Shown here piece by piece: positions 20,634 to 33,301 of a stretch of DNA of 64,000 bases. The first letter of the stretch is position 1. Each line of letters begins with the position of its first letter. Both the position numbers and the translations under genes were made by a program. Source of the stretch: Pohlia nutans (Eukaryota > Streptophyta > Bryopsida > Bryales > Mniaceae); NCBI GenBank assembly GCA_022496805.1, contig CM040096.1, positions 13,021,501 to 13,085,500 on the forward strand, in the 5' to 3' direction. The notes under the pieces were generated by a model. It had not been told where the DNA came from and ran no database searches. It saw only the letters and a program-made list of their open reading frames with translations.

Positions 20634-21812
20634 ATGATTCAAATGAAGCATCTAACTTTGTCAAGTCTTTCGGATTGGTGTTTTTGTATCACTAGAGTTT
20701 TCCGCAAACTCAATGCCACTTATGGCCTCGGTTTGATTGAAATTTTGGGAAACGTAAATTGAGTGAAGTTCATTAATTAGCAAAAAATAGAGCATGCGCC
20801 TAATGAGCCGGTTGTGGAGAGAAGCATTAGTTTGGATTTGGGAGAAGCAAAAAGATAATTTGGGGACATCATAGGCGGAGTCAAAGTTTGGGGCTCCTTG
20901 AATTAACTACAATTGGTTGGATCAAGAAAATTGAGGGTCTAAAGTTTTTGGGCACCGTTTTTCAAGCCTTGAAACTTCACACCTCTAGTTTTTTTCAAAG
21001 CAACTGACATGTCTACTTTTATTGAGTTCTCAACCATAGTTTTCACAAACCTTGGTCCAGTCACCCCTCTTTTACAGACTTTGCGAATAACTCTAGTGTA
21101 TGTCCAAATCCTGGGTAATTTCAACCCTCTCTAATTTCAGTGCCTTTTGGTAGCTGTCCAGTTAGATTTGTAGACTTTTAGGAGTGTGCTCACAGTGCGC
21201 AATTAGAGACGGTGAAGTATGTTACTGTAGCCTGTACCCAACTGCTGGGGTCGACATTAGTTAATTGTTTTGGAGAATTCCATTTCAACAATTGCCAAAT
21301 CCTGTGAATTTGCTTCTACATTCTCTATTTCACCATACAAAATAGATTTTTTTTATAAAATAATTTCCTAAAAGATTATGGCTTCTCTTATAATTTTTTA
21401 TTTTTTTTTCCCTATGGTAATGACTGACTAGGGTATCTCTTCGCGTTGTTGCATCTGACGAAAAATTTTCTTGTAAGCAAATGAAAATGAAGAAATCCAT
21501 TGCCGGAGCACACTGAACTCCGCTTACAGGCATAAGATATGAACTCATGACTGGCTTTTGTGCAATATTAGGTTAATGGGACATTTGTGGTGAATAATTT
21601 AATTATTTTTTGCATTGCAACCTACGGTTATGTGTTGTGGCAAAGTAAGTTTTGTCAAACGAAAAAAATATGCAGTATTGTATGAGCTTGCTATGTAACT
21701 ACAGTAAATTGTTGGGATCCAAACTAGTAGGGACATAATTTCTCCTTACAAATAATGCATCGTTTTTGATGAATTTTATGTTGAAATTCAATAGCTTGTT
21801 GTTCCATGAACT
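20634..21812. other. Intergenic sequence without a recognised gene
   Basis: Short frames only, none resembling a known protein. No element termini seen. Confidence 0.5.
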
Positions 21813-21816
21813 TTAA

Positions 21817-22200
21817 CCCTTAAAAATCAAGGGGTGCATGCATTTTTAGGATGTATTTATAAATGCCTTGATAACTCACAAATATAGAATTCCAATACAA
21901 ACCAAAGTTGTAGATATTGATGTGTAGATTACATATGTTTGGTTGGGTTTACTATATTCATTACCTATATTTTAAATTTAATTCTCAAATATTTTTTTAT
22001 TGAAATTTAATAATAAATTATAAAATAACTTTTTTATACATGAATTCTTTGTGATTGGTTAAAAGGAAAAGATACTTAAGGTGGTAAAATAGTTATGATG
22101 ATATTTGACCTAATTTAGAAAATTATTTTCAAGGCCTCATTTCTTGAACTAAGAGACCACCTTAACATCAACTTATTCAGTTGTTTTGAGGAAGAATCGT
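21817..22200 (+). mobile_element. Left part of a TTAA-type MITE, right end lost
   Basis: TTAA (21813-21816) precedes CCCTTAAAAATCAAGG. The following sequence resembles the interior of 36907-37446 in word order (accaaagttgtaga-like, then tttcttgaactaaga-like blocks). No matching right terminus is found nearby; the right coordinate is approximate. Confidence 0.5.
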
Positions 22201-22946
22201 GAAATCCAGTAATGAATTCAGTTGTCAAACCTTGTTGATAAGGAACTAGAAAAATTAGATGGACTATAGAGGCTATCACATTGGTAGTAAATAGGGCAAG
22301 CTGAGCCAGCGATCAACTGCGTTGCTGAAGAACGGAGAGGAGAGTCGGACCAGTCGCTAGCAGCAATATTCTCCACCTCCAATTCGGTTCCTGCATCCAT
22401 AGGCGAGACGGATCCGACATGGGAGTGTTGATGTGACACGTGGGCTGCTTCTTGGGGTCGACTTGTAGAGGCCGTAAATTCTAGGGGTGGGTGGGCAGGA
22501 ATAGTTGTGAAAATAATTGTGAAAATGGTATAAAAATACTGAATTACTATGACTCATAATAATGGCAATAGCCAGTGTAGAGAGTTAACAATTTTGGGTT
22601 TCCACGAAGAAGAGTACTTCAATAAAAGTTACCATATCTTGGCACATGAAGAGACAATAAGAACATCAATTTTACAAACTACTAGTATATCATTGTTTTA
22701 AATTAAGAAACTCTGAATGTCAAGAGAGGATGTCCAATTCATGAATTTCACATTTGACACTTCCAATCACAATTCCAGATTGATGAAACATATGTTGAAA
22801 CGATTCCAAAAAATGATTGTAATAGAGTAATTTCAAGAACACATTCATAACATACTTAAAAGTAGTGAGAATAAATCATAATATAGATCATAAACTAGTG
22901 AGAATAGATCATAATTTAGATAATTAGAGACTTCTTGTTTCCACCT
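22201..22946. other. Spacer with a 73-aa unrecognised minus-strand frame
   Basis: 22218-22439 (minus) is an open frame in locally higher GC, rich in Ser and without recognisable motifs. It may be a chance frame or a remnant of coding sequence. Nothing else is recognised. Confidence 0.35.
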
Positions 22947-22950
22947 TTAA

Positions 22951-24181
22951 CTCCTAATCCTTGGGGTGTGCACTTAAAGTTAAGATTAGGAATCACGTGA
23001 GTGCATATTTTTGACCCCCCTATGTATGTACTAAAAAAACTTTTCAAAATTGTTAAAAAAATATGAAGTTGTTGAACACAATCTAAAGTCCTTGTTGTAT
23101 AAATTTCAAAAAATAATCACTTGTAATTTTTTTAATTGATTTTTGAAGCAAAAAACAACACATTTTAGTTCAAACTTCTATCATTTTTTTTATAAGATTT
23201 TAAAAACTTTTGGTCTTAAAATTTTATACCAAATGATAGATATATACGTAATGATTTAGCACTTAAAAAATCTTAATTTAAAAACTATTTTAAGGCCAAG
23301 TATTGCAGGGGGTATGCTATTAAAATGCACTCACGTGTATTCCTAATCTTAACTTTCAGTGCACTCCCCGGGCCCTAACCATCCCAATGTCTATTATTTG
23401 AACATTTTTGGGGGTAAATTCACCTTCAAAGAGCTGTAACTTTCACAAAAAGTGTCCAATTTTAATGAAAAATTGGAAAAACCCCCTCATAATGTATGGT
23501 ATGAGTGGTAAAACTTTCAGATCAATCCAAGATGAATTGAATTTTTGGTGATCATTTGAAAGTAGGGGTCTTTTTTTGGACAGTTTTTGTGCATTTTGAT
23601 GGCTGCAACTCCAGGGGCTTGTATCTCCTTCATCCCATGTCTGTTTTCATTCAAAATTATTGGTTTGGATCCCCTTGAAGTCTAGTTATCATGGTAAACT
23701 TTTCATGTCAATCCATGTTGTTCTGAATGTTTGGAAGTCATTTTAGTACATGGGTCTAGTTTGGACACTTTTTGCTTTTTGGGTCAAATCAGTCACTTTT
23801 TGGGCTACTTTTTGACATTGCAAGGCCATTTTAGGGCACATTAAAAAAATTCATTAGTTTTTTTTGGTACCAATGTATTTATATGATGATTTTGAACTAC
23901 TTTGTAGTTGAAAGTTTCTTCATTTGAGTAGTTTTGAAAACGAATTTCACCTCTAACTGTGTTGCTATGAAAATTTCAGCATCCTTTTTTTTACACTAAA
24001 GCACTATGATCTTGCAATCTATATGGCCAAATGACTACAAATTGATTCACATGATCTACAACATGTATGTTACAAGATTGTACGGTTGAGATTCCTATAG
24101 CTCACTTACATTTTGACCTACAACACAGTCATCAAAAGCAATGATGTTTTTAAGCCCAAAAAAGCTAGGGATGCTTTTGGG
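22951..24181. mobile_element. piggyBac-like MITE, second copy of family a, interrupted
   Basis: TTAA at 22947-22950 and 24182-24185. From about 23374 to the right end it is co-linear with 4196-5002. Only the first ten or so bases of the left terminus (CTCCTAATCC) lie left of a 0.4-kb inverted-repeat insertion. Removing that insertion restores a unit of about 0.8 kb like the other copy. Confidence 0.75.
22961..23373. mobile_element. 0.4-kb inverted-repeat MITE nested in the TTAA element
   Basis: Arms of about 50-60 bp begin ggggtgtgcactt on the left, with the inverse on the right, and share gttaagattaggaat and cacgtgagtgca. Flanking CCTAATCC (22953-22960) and CCTAACCA (23374-23381) look like an 8-bp target duplication, which would suit hAT. 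That assignment is inference. Confidence 0.65.
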
Positions 24182-24240
24182 TTAATGTCTGAACAACTAG
24201 GATCACGTTGATTTCCCTTGTAAATGTCTGTGTTTAGGTG

Positions 24241-24268
24241 TTAAAGGCTTAACCCGAAATGACCGAGG
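24241..24268. repeat. Two facing TTAA-element termini
   Basis: A right-type end (gtttaggtg then TTAA 24241-24244) is followed four bases later by a left-type end (TTAA 24249-24252 then CCCGAAATGACCGAGG). No clear partners are found for either. Confidence 0.5.
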
Positions 24269-24529
24269 ATTCATGGTTTTAAACTAATGAATGCAATCGA
24301 TCATATTACAAAAATTATAATTCAGATGGAATAAAATTTATATCACTAGCTAGAATTAGGAAAGAACATTGAAGGTGTTGAGAAGAAAACAAATACATTT
24401 TAAGAAAAGAAAGAAGTCTACATAAGACAGGGATAACGTTCTGAAACCCTAATTGGACCACACCTTTTACACTTTAGTAGCACTGTAGAGAAACTACTAA
24501 TAAAATAGTCGAATCGTCCAATCCTCATT

Positions 24530-24925
24530 GCTTGAACGGCTATAGTGTGAAGTGGTTCTGAGTGGCCAAACTTTGTAGAGAGTCCAAAGAAATGGGCTGA
24601 AAATAGGCAATAAAATATAGTTTTGATTTTTTATGAAGAAAAATCGTCAGACTCTCGACTATAGTTTGGGAATGTATTCCCGTTCGACCTAAACTTCCTT
24701 CAAGAGTCTGTCAACCTTGGTCAAAAAGTGTGCCATTTAGGCATTTTGAAGGGCGACGGCCTTTGGACTTTGGCCTCTAGTGTGAAGGATCGAGAGGCCG
24801 AATTCTTGGTTTCTTGCAATCCGATTGGTGGAAATCGACGGCCTCTCGACCTTTGGCCATAGTGTGAAGCGGCCCTCAAGCCCACGGTCTCTCAACTTGG
24901 TGGGCCATAGTGTGAAGCGGCCATG
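24530..24925. repeat. Degenerate repeats with a (c/t)atagtgtgaag(t/c)gg core
   Basis: The motif recurs near 24542, 24862 and 24910, mixed with cggcct(c/t)t and inverse pieces. It appears to be a decayed small element or local duplication. No coding seen. Confidence 0.5.
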
Positions 24926-25099
24926 ACAACAATTAACAATGAGATACTACGTCACAGTGAAGATCTTTATCGGATCACACACCGTTGACAGTAGGTGACA
25001 TAGTTATGAGCTTGCAGCCTTCACTCAGTGGTACGTATACATTAGTGTAGTTGGGTGTACAGTACAAGTGGGTGTGTACATAATACCTCAATCTTATCA

Positions 25100-26825
25100 C
25101 CGACTACAGTGTGTGTGAAATTCTACAGGCCATGCTTGCTTGCTTGCGCTTCGTTTGCTAGCTCAGACAGACAGGCTTACAGTTTGGTCTTATTCACCCG
25201 AACCAGTCCTTTTCGCAGACCCTTCTCTCTTCTCCCAAACCGTGTGCAGAAGCTGGCCGGGGTCTTGCGATTCACGGCTCTAGCTTGCAGCAGAGCTCGG
25301 CAGAATAGAGAAAGCATATCCGCACCGCTTACCGATACCTGCACTGAGCTCAGTCTAGGGTTTGCATTTGATTGGTGCCGGCCGTTTTCTGAGTCTCAGT
25401 TCATTCGGTCCAGTTAATTGTCGGTGTAAGTTTATGGTTCACCATCGATCAAAGCACGGCTTGCTGATGACTATATCGTTCTGAGCGGCGATTGGCGGTA
25501 TTGCACCCGTCGACATCGAATCGAGGCCTTCAGGCTGTAAGTACTCTCTTTCTTAGGTTTTCTTTTGTGAACCTCTTCAGACTCGTCTGCTGGCATCATG
25601 TGGAGTGTTCTCCTTTTTCCAGCAAGGCCTTCTGATGGATTTATTGTCACCTTATATATATGGGGGTTTCTTCTACCTTGTTGATGACTGGCCTTGTGAC
25701 GGAAAACATTGTGTGCAGTTTGTGTTTCCATTTAAATTACTAGATCTAAAAATTTCAACTTAAGCGAGTAGCAAGTACGAGGAAAAGTTGAATCAGAATG
25801 TTCAAGTAAGCTTTTTCTTAGCGTCGTTCTGTTCCTTGGGTTTGGCCCTCAGACTATGTGAACATGACCATCTGAAGTCGCTCTTGATCTCGTACGTTGT
25901 TCCACACCATGTTGCTCGCGCATCGTCTGCTAGCTCAGACCTGTAGGCTTGTTTGGTCTTCTTCGCCCGAACCATAAATTTGCCTGCATCCTTTCTCTCT
26001 TTTCCCGGACTGTCTGCCTAAGCTGCCGGCGTCTTGCCATTCACGGATCTTGGAGCCGAGCTCGGCAGCATAAAGAAAGGTCAACACCCGCACTGTTTAC
26101 CAACACATGCACTCACAGTAGACCTGGGATTTGCATTCGAATGATTGACTCATTGGGGCCGTATCGTGAGTCCCAGTTCGGTCCAGTTACCGGTGTAAGT
26201 TTATGGTTCACCATCAAAGCACGGCTCCGTGACGAGTGCCGAAGATCGATAGTTATGAGAAGCGATTGGCGCTCTTGCACCATTCGACATCGAATCGAGG
26301 CCTTCAGGGTGTAAGGGATTCCCTTCTTAGGTTTTTCTTTTGTGAACCTGTTCAGACTTGTTTCTTGTCATGTGGAGTGTTTTCTGTTTTCGGACACCTT
26401 TTGGTCGATATATTGTGACGTTATATAGGGGTTTCTTCTAGCGTATCACTGGAATTGTACCGGAAAACATTGCACCTCGCAGTTTGTGTTTCCACTTTTT
26501 GCTAGATCTAGAAATTACAAGTTAAGCCTAAAGGGACTGAAACGCCCAATATGGCGATCATGCAGTTTCTCATTTGACCTCGGTTTTCTGATTGCAATAC
26601 AAATCATTTAAATGCTCCGGTTCTACACTACAAGATCAACAGTGTCGATCGTTTGAAACTTCAGTCATTATCACACAAACAGATGATTTGGAGCAGGGGT
26701 CCAATTTTCGTACACTACAGAAAATACACAGTGGACACTTAGGGGCTATGCTAGGAGCAAGTACAAGGAAGAGCTGAATCAAGATATTCAAGTACCGCTT
26801 TTTCTTAGCGTCGTCCTGTTCCTTC
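25100..26825 (+). repeat. Tandem duplication of leader-like sequence upstream of the TIR-NB-LRR gene
   Basis: About 25100-25850 and 25895-26825 are diverged direct copies. Shared stretches include gtgtaagtttatggttcacc, ttcgacatcgaatcgaggcc or similar, tttgtgaacct(c/g)ttcagact, and ttttcttagcgtcgt. Several GTAAGT donor-like sites recur in both copies (ggtgtaagt, ctgtaagtac). They could be alternative promoter/5'-leader units of the downstream gene. The second copy has an extra block (about 26540-26740) that also matches 860-2180. Confidence 0.8.
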
Positions 26826-27893
26826 TTGAGCAGAGGCTGTGCTAGCTTGTGTATCTGATTTTAATTTTTTAAATAGGTGTGATGAATTTAAGAAGAAAAT
26901 ACTCGTATGGATGACAGGAGGTAGTCTTGGAACTCAGACCTGCTCAGCTTGAGGAATTTTTCTTGTACTTTGGACATAATTGAAATAGGTCAATATACCT
27001 TTAATCGTAGGCTTTGTATGTAATTATTCTAGTTCTGTAAAATAAGAAATTGATGCACACGAAGATTGAATATATACATGTTGACTTCCTGCAACTAGAG
27101 TGAGTAGATAGCGGTGGAAGATGAATGCAAAAGAAAGAAGCGAGGTTCAGAATTGTCCATAAAGAGGTTAGACTTCAAGAGTGCCCCACTTAACTTGGGG
27201 AAGGAGTTTGAAGTGTACTTGAATACCTAATCATTCTTCAATTAGTTTGTCCCAATTTGGTACTATAAAAACAAATTGTTGACTGACTTGATTACTTGTG
27301 GTTATAATAGAATTCCTTTGAACTACGTTGGTACCTAATCTCAATGCTTATTTGGAGTAGCTGGGTAGCTGATTACAGCGATGATTTAGGTGCTTAGTTG
27401 CTTTAGTTTGGTTTATAGCACAGCTACTCCAATGTAGCATGGCTCATTCTCTAGGGTAATTATTGTTCTATCGGTTCTGTAGTTCCCCTAGGTGTACTTC
27501 AACTGTATTTAGTGAGTCCTTTGTCCATTGCACCATGATGATTAGAAAGAAAGAATATCTAGTTCAGTGTATTTCTATCAAACTTGAGAAACCTTCTCCG
27601 ATTAAGATAAAGACGAGTACATCCATTGCACATGGAGATTCGTTGGTAAATTATTTGTAACCTGTGATCTATCTCCTCACGTAGGAGTGAACCAAGGACT
27701 ACAAGCTCAATGAAATTGATAAAGTAGCTGCAGTTACAACTTGAAGAAGTGAAGGCGAGATCTGAGTTTGAGTCTTGACATTTTGTATTGTATCATGTGG
27801 ATGCAGGGGAACGTACACGAAAGAGATCACCTTGATTTTTGATGAAAGCTTTGTGTGACAGCTCCAACTTGTGGACTCGCATGATTTGAAGCA
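26826..27893. other. Upstream region of the TIR-NB-LRR gene
   Basis: No open frame of note; probably promoter, leader or 5' intron sequence of the downstream gene, which starts at ATG 27894. Confidence 0.4.
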
Positions 27894-30800
27894 ATGGATC
27901 TATCGGATGGCCAAGCGACTAGGTGGGTGCTTGGTGTGGAATATCCAAGCCTATTCATCTTAAACAGATGGATTTAAAATAAGCACTTTGCATACTATTT
28001 GACTGTGATATGTAGATGTTCAAGTCCTAGTATATTGTTCTTTCCATCTACGTGATTTCAATAAAAGCTGAAAACTTTCTATCATTTGCAGCAGCAGGAA
28101 TATTCGCTCCCTGCAACCCAAGCATAAGGTTTTCCTCAGTCATAGTGGCTCACAAAAGGCATTTGTGGAGCAATTGGATGTTGATTTGAGACGATGGGAT
28201 CGATATCCTTTTTTCGACAAGGATCCAGATAGCTTGCCAATTGGAGAGCCTTTTCCAGGGCATATTTTTGAGGCAATTCAACATTGTGAGGTTGGTGTGG
28301 TGGTTCTAACAGAGGAATTCTTGAGTTCAAAGTGGCCAATGGTGGAGTTGGTAGAAATGGTGCGGACGATTGAAAGAAGACCTGGCCAAATGAGGTTGAT
28401 TCCTATATTTCTTAGCATTTCGTGTGCTGACCTGGGTGATGAGAAGAAATTATGTGCTTGAAAGGCGAGGTGGGCAATTTTTGATAAGAGGACAAGCATT
28501 TGTGAGTTTGAGAATGCTTTAAAAGTGGTGAAGGCAACAAATGGCTTGGTATTCAATCCTGGGGTTGGTGAAGTGAAGTTTCGAGAAGAAATTGTGAAGA
28601 GTATATGTAACATAGTTCTACCATTCCATAGGTGGAATGTTTCACACGTGCAAGGGAGGTCACGTTTGAGTAAGGTAGTTTGAATACAAATATATTTCAC
28701 AATTGTGTTTTATCATATAAATAGTAAATCAAGCTTTAGAATTGTTTGAATGGGATGATATTCTCCATGTATTGGAAGATGAGCGTTCTTTGAAATTTTG
28801 GATTTTAATAATTAGTAATGTGTATGATAGGCAATTCTTGAGAAGATTGAGAAGATCCCAATATCTCAACGTTACGAAGCACAAGTAGTGGGGTTATATG
28901 GTGTTGGTGGCATTGGCAAGACCACATGTTGCAAGTCGTTGTGTAAGGATCTGTATATGGAGTTTGAAGGAAGGGTATGCCATTTGGAATTTGGCAATGA
29001 TTCAAGTGAGAAGGAAAGGCTCCAAGAGGTATTGAAGCGGCTTACTAATTCAAACGATGGGGTTATAAAAGACTTGAAAGTTGATGAGGTATAACTGCAT
29101 TTCAATTCGAGGTTCATTTGTATATGTTCTTGTATTTAATGATGGTTTAATACCTTGTACATTACTATTTGAGTTTGTTTCTATAGACGTTATAGGATGA
29201 ATTTTATCAATGAAGTATTTGATTGAATGCAGCTGTGGAGTCGGTTAAATGACCTTATGAAGAAGAGAAAGGTATTCTTGGCGATTGACAATGTATGAGA
29301 CAACATGTCAATTGATGAAGCCAAAAGGTATCTTCGAGCAGGATATTGCTCAGGTAGCATTGTAATGGTGACAACTCGTGCGCTTGATGATTTGAAGTAC
29401 TTAAAGATAGAGGGTTCCGATTGTCTTGAAATGCTAGAGTTGGAAGAAGATGAGGCAAGATCTTTGTTCCTCAACCATGCTGATCCACAAATTGAGGTCA
29501 ATGATGAAGTCCTTAAGCAATGTGTGAATCGATGTTATTTTTCCAAAGGCAATGGTAGTTATTCTCATTACCATCCATTGGCACTCAAGGTGTTGGGGAG
29601 TCAATTGGCATCGAAAGATCCTAATGAGTGGGTAGAGCAATTGAAAGAGGGGGATGTATTCAATCAAAGACGGGAACGGCAGAATCCCGTATTTTCAATC
29701 TTGAGGAGAAGTTATGATGAATTGAAGGATGAAGATCAAATGATGTTCATTGATGTGGTGCTTTTTGATACTCAAGATCATTACAAGACATGGAGGTTTG
29801 ATTGTGGAGAGTCAATTTATGAGAGGTCTTGGTTCCTTGTTAAATGGCTTAGCATGGTGCATGGAAAAACCGTGCCCGATGTTGAGAAGAAGGTGAGTGC
29901 ATTTGACTCATTTAACAATGATGGTCATTGTATTATGGTTCATGTTGATATGTTTGTAGTTAGATTGCTTTTAGATAGATTTCATATTGAGTTCCCATGA
30001 TATAAGGTGTAGAATGCTAGGACATGAAATAAAGAATTTGAATTGCAAATATGTAGTACATTCTAGGAGCAAATTGATAAATGGGAAGGTATATTAGTTG
30101 ATGATGTGGATGTTGTGATGGCTTGCAGTTGAATGGCTTGAAGAAGAAAGCACTTCTAGAAGATTTGGGTGATGGTTTAGTTCAAATCGGCATGCACGAT
30201 TTATGGCGGGAGTTTGCTCATATGGAAATGAAAGAAGGTGAATTGGAAAGTCGGCGTTGGGTACATGAGATTTTGGAAGGTGGAGTTGTAGGATCCGTCT
30301 TATCTAGTGGCGGTTGGAAGAACGTGCAACGAATTTGTGTAATGGAAAGAATGGATGACGAAGGGGGGTCAAGTTTGGAAAGTAGTGTGGAGTGCCTGAA
30401 CTTTAGTGATTGCTCAAAAGCTACTGTGCTGAAGTTGGTTTTTGTGGATGTGGAAATGAACGTCTTGGATTTGAGTGCACTGAAGCAACTCAAAAGTTTG
30501 GAAATCATTTACAAATGGGATGGAGAATCATCAAGAATTAGTCCAATAGTGAGTGGAATTCAGATGTTATCGTACCTGAAAGTACTGATATGGTTGGGTA
30601 TCGGTGTGGATTCTATGAGCGTTGTAGAAGAGATTTCTAGTCTCAGATTCCTCGAGGTCTTGCAGTTGACATGCTTTGAGGAGGAAGTTTCAACAAGTCT
30701 GGATTTAGGCCAGTTGAGGTGCCTGCGGGAGATGATAATTGAATTTTGGGGCGATTTGACGATTTTAGGCTTGAGCTCCGAAATGACGAATTTTCAAATC

Positions 30801-32099
30801 TTAGATCTTTCAGCTTGCTCCAAGTTGCGTTGCTGCCCGGGTGTGGGGGACTTGATACCCCTCAAGGTACTCGTGTTACGATATTGCGAGCATCTAGATG
30901 AGCTGCCAAATTTAAGGAAGCTCACGAATCTACGTACGTTGGACTTAAAGTACTGCACGTCTTTGAAAAGATTGCCGGGATTAGGGAACTTGGTTGCCTT
31001 GGAGATTTTACATTTTGATGGCTGCGACAATCTTGATGAGGTGCCTGATCTGAGTAATCTGACAAAGCTACAAGTATTTCGTGTGGGGGGTTGTAAATTG
31101 TTGAAGTGCATTCCGGGCCTGGGCAATTTAATTGCTTTGGAGAGATTCTATGGTGGTGGTCCATTTCTACAAGACATGCCTCATACAGGATATCTCAGGA
31201 AGTTGCAGAGAGTGGAGTTGTATGGGTGGTATGAACAGCAAGATTCATTGGTGTCAGCTAGCGCGGAGAGTGATGAATTCAATCTTCCTGAACCAAGTTC
31301 TATCAATTTGGCCATCCAGGAATCCGTTTCTTCACTTACAATCAGTGGAACAAAGTATGAGTTCACCAACCTCAGTAAATTGACAAATTTACAAAAGCTT
31401 TGTATGGATGATTGTCATTTGAAGACTCTATCAGGTTTGGGTTACGCGACCGCATTGAAATCTATTTACCTTGCCAACGTTCGCCTGGAGAGGTTACCAC
31501 ATATGGGCAAGGACATGAGATTGGAGAGACTTGACATCTCAGACTGCATGAGTTTGACAGGTTGGGATGGTGTGGATCTCTCAGTATTTCAAGGAAGGTT
31601 GGTGTTGCAATGCAATTGGACTCTTCCTTACTTGAAGATGTTACATTTCAGTGGTTCTGGCCTCATTTTGCTTCCCGATTTGAGTCACTTCCCACAACTA
31701 AGGGAACTTACGGTATCTGAACCTCATTTGCCGGATAACCTCAGCTGGTCCATATTTTCTTTGCACTGCGTGTCCAATCATTCGCAGTTGGAATCTTTGG
31801 ATCTATCCTGCTCGCCAATCAAAGAGCTTCCTAATTTGAAATCCTTTCCTTTCTTAAGAGTTCTTATCTTGAACCATTGTGAGAACTTGATAAGTGTGAG
31901 CAGCAGTGGAGTCTTGACAGCACTAAATTCTCTTGGAGTAAGGGGTTGCAAGAATTTGAGAGCACTTCCGGATGTTGATCTCTTACCATCTTTGAGAGCT
32001 GTCGATATAGTGTGGGCTGAAGTGAAGTTAAATCCACAACTAGTTAAGAACCTAATAGCAAGGGCAAGGCGCCCTAATTTTCATTACACTTTTTTCTAG
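27894..32099 (+). pseudogene. TIR-NB-LRR immune receptor gene with two in-frame TGA codons
   Basis: Five exons join in phase at GT-AG sites: 27894-27922, 28092-28674, 28831-29088, 29233-29892, 30129-32099 (1166 sense-length codons). Exon 2 encodes a TIR domain: KVFLSHSGSQKAF, an acidic DKDPDSLPIGE loop, and SSKWPMVELVEMV with the Glu expected for NADase activity. Exon 3 has the P-loop GVGGIGKTT. Exon 4 has kinase-2 (VFLAIDNV), RNBS-B (VMVTTRALDD) and the rest of NB-ARC; a degenerate MHD-like segment is followed by IGMHDLWREF. Exon 5 is a LRR array with CxxL..LP.L..L.NLxxLxL repeats. Frames break at TGA 28459-28461 (after EKKLCA) and TGA 29296-29298, the position of the conserved Trp of the DDVW motif. 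Such receptors detect pathogen effectors. Everything else is open, so inactivation looks recent. Readthrough or assembly error are alternatives. Confidence 0.88.
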
Positions 32100-32947
32100 G
32101 AAGTATTACACCTTTTTCGGGCACTAATTACAGGAGTTTGTATATGGAAGTTGACACTTCCAATTCTCATGAAGTTATCTCTGATGATGAAGCTTTCTCA
32201 AGCAATGTATCCATTCATTACAGTTGGGTTGACAAGTAGGAGTACCTACTGCTTGTGGCCAATGGTCCAAATTAGCTCTTGGATTGCTAGAAGGCCTTGA
32301 ATGAAAAAATCACGAGCCAACACTAATCGATAGTGCTTTCGAGAGAAATTGCTTTTGGTGTGCTGAATAACATGCTTTATGTTGAGAAATGTTGCAATAT
32401 TTCTATGCTAGTTTTTTTCATGGCAGCATTGGCTATTGAGCTTTTCATTGATGGTAAGCCAGATCTACGCAAAGTTTGGTTGCACAAGCACTTGAACTGT
32501 GCTTTTGGCCAGATGTAGCATTGAGACCATGACTTGATAATAGGAACATTATTAAGATGATTAATTATTTTACATTTGTGATGTGCACATAGTTTGTCTA
32601 ACAATATATATTAGGAAGATAGGAACTTGTGTAATTTGTTCACTTTTATTTTTATCTTTTGACCAACACATGCAATGCTCTTCACCGATGCTGGTGATAT
32701 TAAATCTGTTCGTGTTTGAATAATATATTTCACAATGTGATCAATGAAGTTGGTCATTTCCAAGACTTTGTTGCTATTGAAGGCTAACAAGCAGATGAAA
32801 TAGAAAAAATGTTCGATAACATTTTTCAACTTTTGCTGGACCACACCCTGTACTAAAAAAGTAATTCAACTCTCCAACCTTCGTGGATTGGTCCAGTTAA
32901 AGTTATTGTAGATCCTCTAGATGCTTGTGATTCTAATAGTGACTTGT
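32100..32947. other. Downstream of the TIR-NB-LRR gene
   Basis: Probably 3' UTR and spacer. Only short unrecognised frames. Confidence 0.45.
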
Positions 32948-32951
32948 TTAA

Positions 32952-33297
32952 TCCCTAGAGGACCGTGGGTTTTTCCTTTTCTTGAACATCGTTTTCACCT
33001 CTTTCTATTTATTTTCTTGTGAATATTTTTTTTGGTCTTGGTAGAAAATACCAAATAAAACATTTAAATAAAACTTAAGATTTTTTTTTAACTGCCCATT
33101 TCTTTTCAAAAAGGTCCTCTATTGCTCTATAACTTCCACTTAAAAAGTCGGAATCAAAAAATAATTAGATGCCCATTTTTGTATTGATATACAGAATTCA
33201 CATAATTTACTTCAAAATATAAAAATAAAAATTGGCACCGTGGGAACCTACCCGAACATTGAAATGTCCTAGTTAGGACGCTTGGTCCTTTAGGGGG
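32952..33297. mobile_element. piggyBac-like MITE, copy e (346 bp)
   Basis: TTAA at 32948-32951 and 33298-33301. The left end is TCCCTAGAGGACC and the right end, reading inward, is CCCCCTAAAGGACC. The right 60 bases match the right end of 59167-60386 (tcctagttaggac(g/a)cttggtcc). It is the shortest member recognised. Confidence 0.75.
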
Positions 33298-33301
33298 TTA
33301 A

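Noticed and set aside
28459..29298. Selenocysteine decoding of the two TGA codons
   Set aside because: Land plants are not known to use selenocysteine, and both sites fit mutated Trp codons.
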